Below, one piece after another: positions 26,716 to 34,766 of a DNA stretch of 64,000 nucleotides. The DNA lies in contig NZ_JACHGY010000001.1 of assembly GCF_014207595.1 (NCBI RefSeq), positions 3,354,836 through 3,418,835 on the forward strand. Direction: 5' to 3'. A program made the position numbers and the translations under genes. The notes below the pieces were generated by a model. It was not told where the DNA came from, did not search any database, and was given only the letters and a program-made list of their open reading frames with translations. The DNA comes from Algisphaera agarilytica. GTDB lineage: Bacteria; Planctomycetota; Phycisphaerae; Phycisphaerales; Phycisphaeraceae. Positions within the stretch are counted from its first letter, which is position 1. Every line of letters starts with the position of its first letter.

Positions 26716-27999
26716 ATGACCAGGTTCGCCTCTCCATTTTCGCTTCTCCGGGCCCAACGCCAAACCCTCCATGGCCTCGCCGGTGTAGGGATGCTTGTCC
26801 TTGGTGCGCTGTTGGTGTTTGGTACAGCCCCCGAAGCGACCGCCCAGCCCCGCGGCTTGTCCAAGTTCGAGAGCCGGGCCTACGTCATCCACACCAACCT
26901 GACGAAAGAGGAGGCGCTCGAATACGGGGTCCACATGGACCTGATCTACAAGGAGTACAGCAAACGCTTTTCGGTGCTCGAAGGAAAAGGGCGGGGCAAG
27001 CAGGACCTGTACCTCTTGCGTACCCGGCAGGACTACATCCGTGCGATGGCGGCGTTTGGGCTACAGGCCGAGGCGTCCGGCGGGATGTTCTTTTGGGGGC
27101 CGGGCATTTCGGGGCTGGCGACCTGGGTCGAAGGACTGTCACGCGATCAGGTGTTCTCCACGCTGCAACACGAAGGGTTCCACCAATTCGCCTACACCAA
27201 GATGGGCGAGAACTTGCCGCTGTGGGTTAACGAAGGACTGGCCGAATACTTCGGCGCGGCGATCGTCGTCGAAGGCAAGGTGCGGATGGGTATCGTCGAT
27301 GAAGACCGCGTCGAGCGGGTGCGGCGGGCGTTGGAAGCCGGGCAGGCGCTGACGTTCCGCGAGTTGCTGGGCATCCAATCCAATCAGTGGCACCAGAACA
27401 TGCTGAGCGGATCGCACAAGGGGTATCTGCAATACGATCAGTCCTGGGCGGTCGTGCACTTCCTGGTTCACGGCGACAAGGGGCGCTACAAGAAAGCCTT
27501 CGGCAACTACCTCGTGCTGATCAGCCAGGGCGCGACCCACGACCAGGCCTTCAGCCGAACCTTTGGCGACGACACGCGCAAGTTCGAAGCGCGTTGGGAA
27601 AACTTCATCGAGAAGGTGGAGCCCGATCACTACAGCATGGCCCTCAAACGCATGCAGTTCCTTGGCGAGGGGCTGCGTTTTCTCGAATCACAGAACGTCG
27701 ACACGCCCAAGACAACACGCGACCTGCGGAAGGCGTTGCAGGCCCGCGGGTTCCGCCTGACCTGGGTCACGCAAGCCGGCAAAAAGGTGGTCGATTCAGA
27801 CGACAGCTCGCTGTACAGCTACAAGGACAGCAAGGGCAACACCCAGCGATTCGAGATCATTCCCGCGGAAGAGGACTCGGAACTGCCGCCGTCGATGAGC
27901 GCGCCCAAGCTCAAGCCCGTGGTGTCGCTTACTTGGATCAAAGACGACCAGGGCAACCTCCGCTCACAGCTCGAATACGGCAAGAAGCGCCGCCGGTAG
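26716..27999 (+). CDS. DUF1570 secreted metalloprotease
   Basis: The 427-residue protein has an N-terminal export signal (long positive/polar start, then MLVLGALLVFGTAPEATAQ). The DUF1570/peptidase MA-like zinc site is complete: TLQHEGFHQFAY (HExxH), then LPLWVNEGLAEYFGAA with the third ligand Glu. The region after about residue 310 continues with a basic helical tail ending KKRRR. DUF1570 proteins are common and multi-copy in planctomycetes; the substrate is unknown. A strong terminator follows. Confidence 0.85.
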   Translation: MTRFASPFSLLRAQRQTLHGLAGVGMLVLGALLVFGTAPEATAQPRGLSKFESRAYVIHTNLTKEEALEYGVHMDLIYKEYSKRFSVLEGKGRGKQDLYLLRTRQDYIRAMAAFGLQAEASGGMFFWGPGISGLATWVEGLSRDQVFSTLQHEGFHQFAYTKMGENLPLWVNEGLAEYFGAAIVVEGKVRMGIVDEDRVERVRRALEAGQALTFRELLGIQSNQWHQNMLSGSHKGYLQYDQSWAVVHFLVHGDKGRYKKAFGNYLVLISQGATHDQAFSRTFGDDTRKFEARWENFIEKVEPDHYSMALKRMQFLGEGLRFLESQNVDTPKTTRDLRKALQARGFRLTWVTQAGKKVVDSDDSSLYSYKDSKGNTQRFEIIPAEEDSELPPSMSAPKLKPVVSLTWIKDDQGNLRSQLEYGKKRRR

Positions 28000-28040
28000 G
28001 GCGGTGGCGAGGAAAGCAAGCCCGAAAGCAATCGCCAGCA

Positions 28041-28072
28041 AAAAACGCCCGAGGTTGACCTCGGGCGTTTTT
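28041..28072. terminator. Bidirectional terminator between the DUF1570 and sdhB genes
   Basis: A perfect 14-bp stem (28041-28054 with 28059-28072; core CGCCCGAGG/CCTCGGGCG) with a TTGA loop has A runs on one side and T runs on the other. It lies between two convergent genes. Confidence 0.92.
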
Positions 28073-28096
28073 ACGTGTTTCAAAATGAGTCGGGCC

Positions 28097-28876
28097 TTAC
28101 GAACCGGTGAAGAATTTCTTCACCGCGTGGACGGTCAGCTGCCGGCCCGCCTTGCCGATCGCTTCGGTCAGCGGGATTTCCTTGGGGCAGACCTGCACGC
28201 AGTTCTGGGCATTGCCGCAGTCGCTAACGCCACCGGGGCCCATCAGCACGTCCAGGCGCTCTTTCTTGAGCTTCTTGCCGGTCTCGTGTTCGTTGAAGTA
28301 GTACGCCTGAGCGATGGCCTGAGCGCCGAGGAAGTCGTTGTCCTTGGTGAACTGCGGGCAGGCTTCGAGGCAGCAGCCGCAGGTCATGCAGCGGCTGATG
28401 GCGTAGCGTTCTTCTTGTTTCTCGGGCGACTCGGTCGGGCCCGCTCCGAGGGAGTGCGTGCCGTCGATCGGCACCCAGCCCTTGACCTTGATCAGGTTGT
28501 CGAACATCCGCTGGCGGTCGACAAACAGGTCGCGGACCACGGGGAACTTGGTCATCGGTTCGAGGGTGATCGGCCCGCCGTTGGCCTCGGCCAGCAGCTC
28601 GGGAACGAGGGCCGAGCAGGACTGCCGGGCCCGGCCGTTTATCACCATCGTGCACGCGCCGCAGACTTCTTCGAGGCAGCCCGCGTCCCAGACGACCGGC
28701 TCGACGTCTTTGCCGTCGGTGGTGGTGGGGTTCGCCGCGATGTACTGCAGCACGCTGATGACGTTCTGCGACGGACGGACGGGCACTTCGAATTCCTGCC
28801 AATAGGCGGGCTGGCTTTCGCCGTCTTGACGCTTCACACGGACGAGGAATTTCTGGTCGGGGTTGGGTGCAATCAT
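28097..28876 (-). CDS. sdhB: Succinate dehydrogenase / fumarate reductase iron-sulfur subunit
   Basis: SdhB passes electrons from FAD to the quinone. The 259-residue chain contains the 2Fe-2S segment CLEEVCGACTMVINGRARQSC, the CMTCGCCLEACPQ cluster motif and a further CGNAQNCVQVCPKEIPL for the 3Fe-4S and 4Fe-4S centres. It is the last gene of an sdhC-sdhA-sdhB order, as in Bacillus and Wolinella. The gap to sdhA is about 60 bases, and transcription ends at the nearby terminator. Confidence 0.96.
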   Translation of the reverse strand: MIAPNPDQKFLVRVKRQDGESQPAYWQEFEVPVRPSQNVISVLQYIAANPTTTDGKDVEPVVWDAGCLEEVCGACTMVINGRARQSCSALVPELLAEANGGPITLEPMTKFPVVRDLFVDRQRMFDNLIKVKGWVPIDGTHSLGAGPTESPEKQEERYAISRCMTCGCCLEACPQFTKDNDFLGAQAIAQAYYFNEHETGKKLKKERLDVLMGPGGVSDCGNAQNCVQVCPKEIPLTEAIGKAGRQLTVHAVKKFFTGS

Positions 28877-28935
28877 GGGGTGCTTTCGAGTAGTCAGGGC
28901 GATCTTCGATCGCCCGCTAAACGTTGTGAACGAAT

Positions 28936-30855
28936 TCAGCTAGCTGCGGCTTCTTCTTTCTTCTCGGGGCTCGCATCAACCTTACCGTAGGTCCGTGCAC
29001 GCAGCGGGACCAGCGGGCTGGGGATGTCTTCCCATTCGATGATCGGCTTGTCCGCGTCGGCGTCGTACTTCACCTTCGTGGTCTTGTGGAACTGGTCGTC
29101 AACCCGCTCGGTGTAGTCGCTACGGTAGTGGCTGCCGCGGGATTCTTTGCGGGCGATCGAGCCTTCCATAAGGGCGTCGCTGTAGACGATCATGTCGCCG
29201 AGGGCGCGGGCGAAGCTCACGTTCTGGTTGGTGTAGACACCGGTGTCGCTGATCTTGAGGTCTTGGTACTTGGCCTTAATCTCGGCGAGTTTCTCCCGGC
29301 CCTGCAGCAGCCGCTGCTCTTCCTTGACCACGGTGCAGGTTGCGGTCATCTCCAGGCCCAGCTCCTGGTGGATCTCGTAGGGGTTGTTGGCCCCGGTGGA
29401 TTCAGTGAGTTTCTGGACTTTGGCTTTTTCCTGCTCGACGTACTTGTCGAACAACGCGTCGGGCAGCTCGCCGGCCGGGGTGCCCTGCGGGGCGTGGGCG
29501 TAGTTGTGGACCGACAGGCCGTTGTAGAGGCCGTCGAAGATGCAGGACAAGAGGGCGTTGGCGCCCAGGCGGGTTGCGCCGTGGTAGGCGTAGTTGGACT
29601 CCCCGAAAGCGTAAAGCCCGGGGATGTTGGTCATCATGTTCTTGGGGTCGCCGTAGAGCAGGCCCTCGTTGGGCTGACGCTTGGGCTCCGAGGCGGGGGT
29701 GTAGGTGTCCCGCTCGGGGTCGTAGGGCTCGTAGATCGTGTAGAGCCCGCCCATGGTGTAGTGCACCGCAGGGAAGATCTTCATCGGGACTTCACGCGGG
29801 TCGTCGCCGGTGAACTTCTCGTAGATCTCGAGGATCGCGGCGAGCTTGTTCTTGGTGGCGATGGGCAGGTGGGTGATGTCGAGGTAGACCTGGTTGGCCC
29901 CGCCGATACCCAAGCCTTCCTGACAGACCCAGAAGATCTCACGGGTGGCGATGTCGCGGGGCACGAGGTTGCCGTAGCCGGGGTACTTCTCTTCGAGGAA
30001 GTAGTAGCGTTCTTCCTCGGTGATGTCGAGGGGGTGCCGGTCGTCGCCCTTCTTGCGGGGGACCCAGACGCGTCCGCCTTCGCCGCGGGCCGACTCGGAC
30101 ATGAGCCGGCACTTGTCTTCGCCGGGGATGGCGGTGGGGTGGACCTGGATCATCTCGGGGTTGCCGAGGTAAGCGCCGGCCTGGTAGCAGCGGGCGACCG
30201 CGGCGCCGGTGCAGATCACCGACATGGTCGACTTACCGAACATCAGGCCGTTGCCGCCGGAGGCCATCACGACCGCGTCGCCGCGGAAGGCTTTGATCTC
30301 CATGCTGCGGACGTCCTGGGCGACGATGCCCTTGCACACACCCTCGTCATCGATGATCGGCCAGAGGAACTCCCAGAACTCGTACTTGTTGATCTTGCCC
30401 TCGGCCTCGTAGCGACGGGTCTGTTCATCCAACCCGTAGAGAAGCTGTTGGCCGGTCGAAGCGCCCGCAAAGTGCGTCCGCTTGAACAGGCTGCCGCCGA
30501 AGAGGCGTAGGTCTCGCATGCCCTCGGAGGTGCGGTTGAACGGCACGCCCATGCGGTCGAGCAGGTCGATGATCTTGGGCGCCCAGTGGGTCATCTCGTA
30601 GACGGGCGGCTGGTGGTTGAGGAAGTCGCCGCCGATGAGCGTCTCGTCCATGTGCTGCCACTCGGAGTAGCCCTGCTGGCGGGCGACGTCGTTGCAGGCG
30701 TTGATCCCGCCCTGAGCACACACGCTGTGGGAGCGTTTGACCGGGACCAGAGAGAACAGGTCGACCTTGGTACCCGACTCGGCCACACGGACCGCGGCGG
30801 AGAGTCCCGCCAATCCGCCGCCGACGACGATCACTCGGGGTTCTGCTTTTGCCAT
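28936..30855 (-). CDS. sdhA: Succinate dehydrogenase / fumarate reductase flavoprotein subunit
   Basis: The 639-residue length fits the B-type SdhA family. VVGGGLAGLSAAVRVAESG binds FAD, and SHSVCAQGGINA carries the His that forms the covalent flavin bond. IQVHPTAIPGEDKCRLMSESARGEGG and later THLGANALLSC-like segments complete the dicarboxylate site. Succinate is oxidised to fumarate on the cytoplasmic side. It lies between sdhC and sdhB on one strand. Confidence 0.97.
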   Translation of the reverse strand: MAKAEPRVIVVGGGLAGLSAAVRVAESGTKVDLFSLVPVKRSHSVCAQGGINACNDVARQQGYSEWQHMDETLIGGDFLNHQPPVYEMTHWAPKIIDLLDRMGVPFNRTSEGMRDLRLFGGSLFKRTHFAGASTGQQLLYGLDEQTRRYEAEGKINKYEFWEFLWPIIDDEGVCKGIVAQDVRSMEIKAFRGDAVVMASGGNGLMFGKSTMSVICTGAAVARCYQAGAYLGNPEMIQVHPTAIPGEDKCRLMSESARGEGGRVWVPRKKGDDRHPLDITEEERYYFLEEKYPGYGNLVPRDIATREIFWVCQEGLGIGGANQVYLDITHLPIATKNKLAAILEIYEKFTGDDPREVPMKIFPAVHYTMGGLYTIYEPYDPERDTYTPASEPKRQPNEGLLYGDPKNMMTNIPGLYAFGESNYAYHGATRLGANALLSCIFDGLYNGLSVHNYAHAPQGTPAGELPDALFDKYVEQEKAKVQKLTESTGANNPYEIHQELGLEMTATCTVVKEEQRLLQGREKLAEIKAKYQDLKISDTGVYTNQNVSFARALGDMIVYSDALMEGSIARKESRGSHYRSDYTERVDDQFHKTTKVKYDADADKPIIEWEDIPSPLVPLRARTYGKVDASPEKKEEAAAS

Positions 30856-30942
30856 CGTTGCTTCAACTCACTTTCACTACGCGGAATCGATCCGCATTTC
30901 ATCATCGAGAAGTCTAGGTCCCCACCCACGCCACGGCCGCGA

Positions 30943-31788
30943 TTATTTGTTCACCGGGATCGCCACCGCGGGGTCTTCGACGATCAGGAGGAACAGCTCG
31001 GTTTGCTCAGGGGTCATATCGGAGAAATCGAAGATCAACGCCGCCACGATCGCGATGCTGAAGAACGCCGTGAGGGCGATGAACATCGCGATGCAGACGT
31101 AGCCCCAGCGTTTCATCGAGGACGTGGTAATCGTCAGGCCCCAACTGATAGCGGCGGTCCACAGGCCGTTAGCCCAGTGGAAGACCGCCGAGAGGGTGCC
31201 GACTACGTACAGGACCACGACGATCCAGCTGTACTGCAAGGCATACGCCGTCAGTGGCAGCGACATCGGCACATCTTTCAGGTGCTTGGGGATCCCGCCG
31301 TCAACCGCTCCTGCGGCCTGGTAGCCCTCGCCGTAGAACGGGGTGAACCAGCCAAAGATATCCCACCGCCACCGCAGGGTCGCGATGTGCAGGAAGATGA
31401 AGATCAACGCGATGATGCCGGTGACGCGCTGGAGCGTGTAGCGGACATTGCTGCCGTAGCTGTAGTGGGTGAGGTTGCCCTTGCCGGTGAAGGTGTACCA
31501 CAGGCCGAGCACGGCGTGGAAGCCGATTGCGCCCCACAGGCTCATCTCGATGAAGAGCAGGAAGGGCATGCTGTGGATGAAGTCGACTTCGTGCTGGAAC
31601 TCGCCCTTGCCGGTCGCCGGGTCCTGGCCCCAGATCATCTGGGCGTTCGTGAACAGGTGGACGCAGACGAACAGGCCGATGGGCACGATGCCCGACAACG
31701 AGTGGAGCCGCCGCAGCAGGAAGTGGTTCTTGCTCAGCAGGGCGGAGGGGGAGAGCTGACTTCCAGAGGGGGCATCAATGGCGGTCAC
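30943..31788 (-). CDS. sdhC: Succinate dehydrogenase cytochrome b subunit
   Basis: This is a single membrane subunit of 281 residues, consistent with the Bacillus/Wolinella type, which uses one five-helix cytochrome b instead of SdhC plus SdhD. The N-terminal HFLLRRLHSLSGIVPIGLFVCVHLF has the His of the first helix; further His residues lie in YTFTGKGNLTHYSYG and FIFLHIATLRWRWD. It anchors SdhAB and reduces menaquinone, which fits the ubiE/menG gene at 61.5 kb. It is longer than the ~200-residue Bacillus protein. The spacer upstream of the gene is G/C-rich (separate entry). Confidence 0.93.
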   Translation of the reverse strand: MTAIDAPSGSQLSPSALLSKNHFLLRRLHSLSGIVPIGLFVCVHLFTNAQMIWGQDPATGKGEFQHEVDFIHSMPFLLFIEMSLWGAIGFHAVLGLWYTFTGKGNLTHYSYGSNVRYTLQRVTGIIALIFIFLHIATLRWRWDIFGWFTPFYGEGYQAAGAVDGGIPKHLKDVPMSLPLTAYALQYSWIVVVLYVVGTLSAVFHWANGLWTAAISWGLTITTSSMKRWGYVCIAMFIALTAFFSIAIVAALIFDFSDMTPEQTELFLLIVEDPAVAIPVNK

Positions 31789-31804
31789 GGTCGTGAACCT
31801 TTCA

Positions 31805-31840
31805 GGGCGGGGCGGGGGTTGGGAGGTTTAGGGCTTTAGG
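31805..31840. repeat. G-rich stretch upstream of sdhC, telomere-like CCTAAR pattern on the coding strand
   Basis: On the + strand this spacer holds four or more runs of three to five G within about 30 bases, a G-quadruplex-type pattern, followed by TTTAGGGCTTTAGG. Read on the sdhC strand it resembles the C-rich arm before accC (CCTAAGC..CCCAACCCCC). It lies in the 63-base gap between the DUF1844 gene and sdhC. Confidence 0.5.
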
Positions 31841-31851
31841 CCAATCATCGG

Positions 31852-32268
31852 CTAGGCACCACGCTGAGCATTGGCAACCTGCACGTAGCGGGTGCGCAGC
31901 TCGTACATCGTGCCGGCGAGCATCTTCTCTTCGTCTTCGGTGAGGTTGCCTTTGGTTTTTTCTTCGAGCACGCCCAGCATGTCGATCTGGTAGCGGGCCA
32001 GGTCGAGGTGCAACGCGGGCTGGCCGGTCTGCGGATCGGGGATCGCGCCCATGGCAAACAAGGCCTGGGTGACGAACGAGCTCAGCAGTGTTTCAAAGTT
32101 GGCGGGGGGCAGTGCTTCGCCACCGGGGCCGCCGAAGTCGGTGTTCTCGGGGGAGTCTCCACCCGGCTCGGCTTTGGAGGCGGCGGCGAGCTTTTCCTTC
32201 TCGGCCTGGGCCTGGGCTTTCCAGTCGCTGTCGATCTGAATCTTGGGTGTGTCGTCCGTGTCACTCAT
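31852..32268 (-). CDS. DUF1844 domain protein
   Basis: The conserved domain spans about residues 55-125: NFETLLSSFVTQALFAMGAIPDP, HLDLARYQIDMLGVLEEKTKGNLTEDEEKML and a final LRTRYVQ. This matches DUF1844, a small helical family found next to varied housekeeping genes. The first ~50 residues are charged and low-complexity. It is 63 bases upstream of sdhC in the same direction and may be co-transcribed with it. No biochemical role is known to me. Confidence 0.85.
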   Translation of the reverse strand: MSDTDDTPKIQIDSDWKAQAQAEKEKLAAASKAEPGGDSPENTDFGGPGGEALPPANFETLLSSFVTQALFAMGAIPDPQTGQPALHLDLARYQIDMLGVLEEKTKGNLTEDEEKMLAGTMYELRTRYVQVANAQRGA

Positions 32269-32456
32269 TAATCAGCCCTTTCGTAAGCATGACTATAGAT
32301 TCCCTGCGGCGACATGCCAACCGCACCTAAAACGTATGGTTTTCAAGGCTTCGAGGCGAGACTTCGTCTCAACGGGTGACTTGGAACTCGCCGTGGTTTC
32401 GCGCACAATATCGAGCCTTCAGTCAGTCAACCACCACCTTCAAGAGTTAGGAATCC

Positions 32457-32858
32457 ATGTCCGATCCCGCCCGCGAAACCGGTACCCTCCTCGATGTGAA
32501 ATACGACGCCAACGGCCTCGTCCCCGCGATCGTGCAGGACCACGAGTCCGGCGAAATCCTCATGATGGGCTGGATGAACGAAGGCGCCCTGAAGCAAACG
32601 CTCGAGACCAAGCTCGCCAGTTTCTACTCCCGGTCACGCCAAAAATTCTGGATCAAGGGCGAGAGCTCAGGTAACACCCAGGAAGTCGTCGAGGCCCGGA
32701 TCGACTGTGACCAGGACACGATCATCCTCAAGGTCAAATCCAACGGCCCATGCTGCCACGTCGGCTACAACAGCTGCTTCTACCGCAAGATCACCGGCCC
32801 CGAAAGCCTCGAAACCGTGGATGAAAAAGCGTACGACCCCAGCGAGGTCTACAAGTAA
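32457..32858 (+). CDS. hisI: Phosphoribosyl-AMP cyclohydrolase
   Basis: HisI opens the purine ring of PR-AMP in the third step of histidine synthesis. The 133-residue product is the single-function form (no HisE fusion). MMGWMNEGAL, FYSRSRQKFWIKGESSGNTQ, IDCDQDTIILKV (Asp/Cys metal site) and GPCCHVGYNSCFYR are standard. ATG 32457 is the first codon of the match. It is a lone his gene between divergent DUF1844 and the convergent AraC regulator, so the pathway is scattered. Confidence 0.95.
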   Translation: MSDPARETGTLLDVKYDANGLVPAIVQDHESGEILMMGWMNEGALKQTLETKLASFYSRSRQKFWIKGESSGNTQEVVEARIDCDQDTIILKVKSNGPCCHVGYNSCFYRKITGPESLETVDEKAYDPSEVYK

Positions 32859-32879
32859 GGCGAATCACTACGTGGCGGG

Positions 32880-33740
32880 TTAATGCAGGCTGGCGCGGAA
32901 TTGGCTCGGTGTGCGGCCGACCAGTTGCTTGAAGCGTCTTGAAAAGTGTTGTGCGTCGGTGAAGCCCAGGCGGACGGCGATTTGTTTGTCGTTCATCGTG
33001 GTGTCGCGCATCCACTGCCGAGCCTGATCGATCACTTGCCCCGAACGATAGCGCCCCGGTGATACACCAAAGGTTGGGGTAAACGCACGCCGGAAGGTGG
33101 TGTAGGACACGCCGAGTTCGTTGGCTAGCGAGTCCCAGTCAACGGGTTTGTTGAGATGCTCAGCGAGTCGTTGCTTCGCTTGACTCAACCAGCGTGGAGC
33201 TTGGGCGTCGGGTGGGGCTGGTGAAAGCTGAGCGTTCGCGATCAACCGGCTGAGCACGGCCTGCCAACGGCCCAGACGGAGCAACCCTTCCTTGGTGGAG
33301 CGAGATGGATCATCTGCACCATGGACAGCTTGATAGAACTGCGCGGGCCAGTCTTGTGGTGATTCGATAGTCGTGACCGGCGGGTCGGTGTGGAAGATGC
33401 CGTGCTGCTGCCAGAGTTCGAAGAGTGGTCCTTCGAACACAACGTAGGTTTGTACCCACCCGTCGGTGCCCGGGCTGTAACGGTGGCCCAGTTCGGGAGT
33501 CAGCTTGATGAGGCTGCCGGGGCCAAGGTCTGCCTCGTATCCGTTCTCGTCGAGGTAGGTGCCCTCGCCGTTCACGACCACGACGACTGCGTAACTCCCC
33601 AGTCGACGCCAGCTCGGCCAGGGCATCTCGCGGGCTCCGTCTTGCCTGACGGTCGCCGCCTGACTTACCCGCCCCAAGGGGTGGGGTGGCTCGCTGGCGG
33701 GGCACGACCAGTACCAGGATTCGGGGAGCGCTAAGGCCAT
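32880..33740 (-). CDS. AraC family transcriptional regulator
   Basis: ATG 33740 gives 286 residues. The N-terminal half (about 30-150) has the cupin-like ligand domain of AraC sensors (YLDENGYEADLGPGSLIKLTPELGHRYSPG). The C-terminal ~100 residues carry two helix-turn-helix units: WDSLANELGVSYTTFRRAF and MNDKQIAVRLGFTDAQHFSRRFKQLVGRTPSQFR. The gene is divergent from a PhyH dioxygenase gene, and three GGTCAAA boxes lie between them, the first overlapping its own start. Regulation of both genes by this protein is inferred. The inducer is unknown. Confidence 0.88.
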   Translation of the reverse strand: MALALPESWYWSCPASEPPHPLGRVSQAATVRQDGAREMPWPSWRRLGSYAVVVVVNGEGTYLDENGYEADLGPGSLIKLTPELGHRYSPGTDGWVQTYVVFEGPLFELWQQHGIFHTDPPVTTIESPQDWPAQFYQAVHGADDPSRSTKEGLLRLGRWQAVLSRLIANAQLSPAPPDAQAPRWLSQAKQRLAEHLNKPVDWDSLANELGVSYTTFRRAFTPTFGVSPGRYRSGQVIDQARQWMRDTTMNDKQIAVRLGFTDAQHFSRRFKQLVGRTPSQFRASLH

Positions 33741-33823
33741 GGTCAAAATATACGACAGATGGTCAAATGAGCTATCGACAGCTGAATTTTTTGGGAGAAA
33801 ATCCCAGTCCGCCTTCGGTCAAA
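33739..33823. promoter_or_regulatory. Direct-repeat operator candidate between araC-type and phyH-type genes
   Basis: GGTCAAA occurs at 33741-33747, 33761-33767 and 33817-33823. The first two are in the same orientation exactly 20 bases apart, about two helical turns, and each is preceded by AT and followed by CGACAG 12 or 15 bases later. An inverted repeat TGGGA/TCCCA (33792-33796, 33802-33806) lies between the second and third. AraC-type dimers commonly bind such direct repeats. Confidence 0.55.
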
Positions 33824-33840
33824 TGATGAATGGAGTTGCC

Positions 33841-34728
33841 ATGAGGACCCGGTTTTGCCTTGATGAATTCGAACTCGACAGCCCCGAACTCGGTCGGCTG
33901 CAGGACAGTTCTCCGATCGTGGGCGATCCGGAGGCTTTGCGTGAGCGCCTTCGAGTACAGGGCTATTTGTACATGAAGGGCTTTTTCGATCGTGAGGCAG
34001 TGCTCGGGGCTCGTGAGGTGATCCTTAAGCATATGGCGGAGCACGAAGGGCTCGAGCCCGGTTCCCGTCCGCTGGACGGGGTGATGGGTCGGTACGGCAA
34101 GAGCGTCGGGATGTTGGGCAGACGCGCGATCACCCACCACCCTGCGGTGAAAGCGGTGCTCGAAGCCCCGGGCCTGTTTGATTTCTACCGCGGGCTGTTC
34201 GAGGAATCCGCCTCGACATTCGACTTCAAATGGCTCCGGGCGATCGGGGTGGAAGAAGCCACGGGCTGCCACATGGATCACGTCTATATGGGGCGGGCAT
34301 CGCAGCGGGTGATGACGTGCTGGGTGTCGTTCGGGGACATCCCGGTCGAGCAGGGAACTCTGGTGGTCTGCGAGGGGTCCCATCGTGGTGAACGTTTCGC
34401 GAAGCTGCGCGACACCTACGGCAGGATGGACGTCGATCGCGACGGCATCGAGGGCTGGTTCACGATGCATCCGCGTGAAGTGACCGGGGCTTTCGGCGGG
34501 CGATGGCTGACCGACGATGTCGAGGCGGGCGACTTCATCACCTTCGGCATGCATCTGATGCACGCCTCGACCACCAACACGACCGACCGCTGGCGTATCT
34601 CGTGTGATGTGCGTTTTCAGCCCTCGGCCGATTCGATGGATGAGCGATGGCTCGGCGAAGAGCCTCCCGGCCACTCGGTAAAGCAGCACACCTCCATGAA
34701 GCAAGCTCGGGCGGCGTGGGGGGTGTGA
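33841..34728 (+). CDS. Phytanoyl-CoA dioxygenase (PhyH) family protein
   Basis: A GGAG site five bases upstream favours ATG 33841 (295 residues) over the open frame from 33739. The Fe(II)/2-oxoglutarate site is visible: CHMDHVYMG gives the HxD pair, and MHLMHASTTNTTDRWRIS gives the distal His and the Arg that binds 2-oxoglutarate. PhyH proteins hydroxylate lipids, ectoine or secondary metabolites; the substrate is open here. It faces an AraC regulator across a repeat-bearing 100-base spacer, so it is probably induced by a specific compound. Confidence 0.87.
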   Translation: MRTRFCLDEFELDSPELGRLQDSSPIVGDPEALRERLRVQGYLYMKGFFDREAVLGAREVILKHMAEHEGLEPGSRPLDGVMGRYGKSVGMLGRRAITHHPAVKAVLEAPGLFDFYRGLFEESASTFDFKWLRAIGVEEATGCHMDHVYMGRASQRVMTCWVSFGDIPVEQGTLVVCEGSHRGERFAKLRDTYGRMDVDRDGIEGWFTMHPREVTGAFGGRWLTDDVEAGDFITFGMHLMHASTTNTTDRWRISCDVRFQPSADSMDERWLGEEPPGHSVKQHTSMKQARAAWGV

Positions 34729-34766
34729 TCCAGACCGGCGGGCGTGAATTTTTTTAGAATGCCTGC

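Noticed and set aside
29086-30510. Long plus-strand frame inside sdhA
   Set aside because: It lies antisense to a highly conserved flavoprotein; the open frame results from GC-rich third positions.
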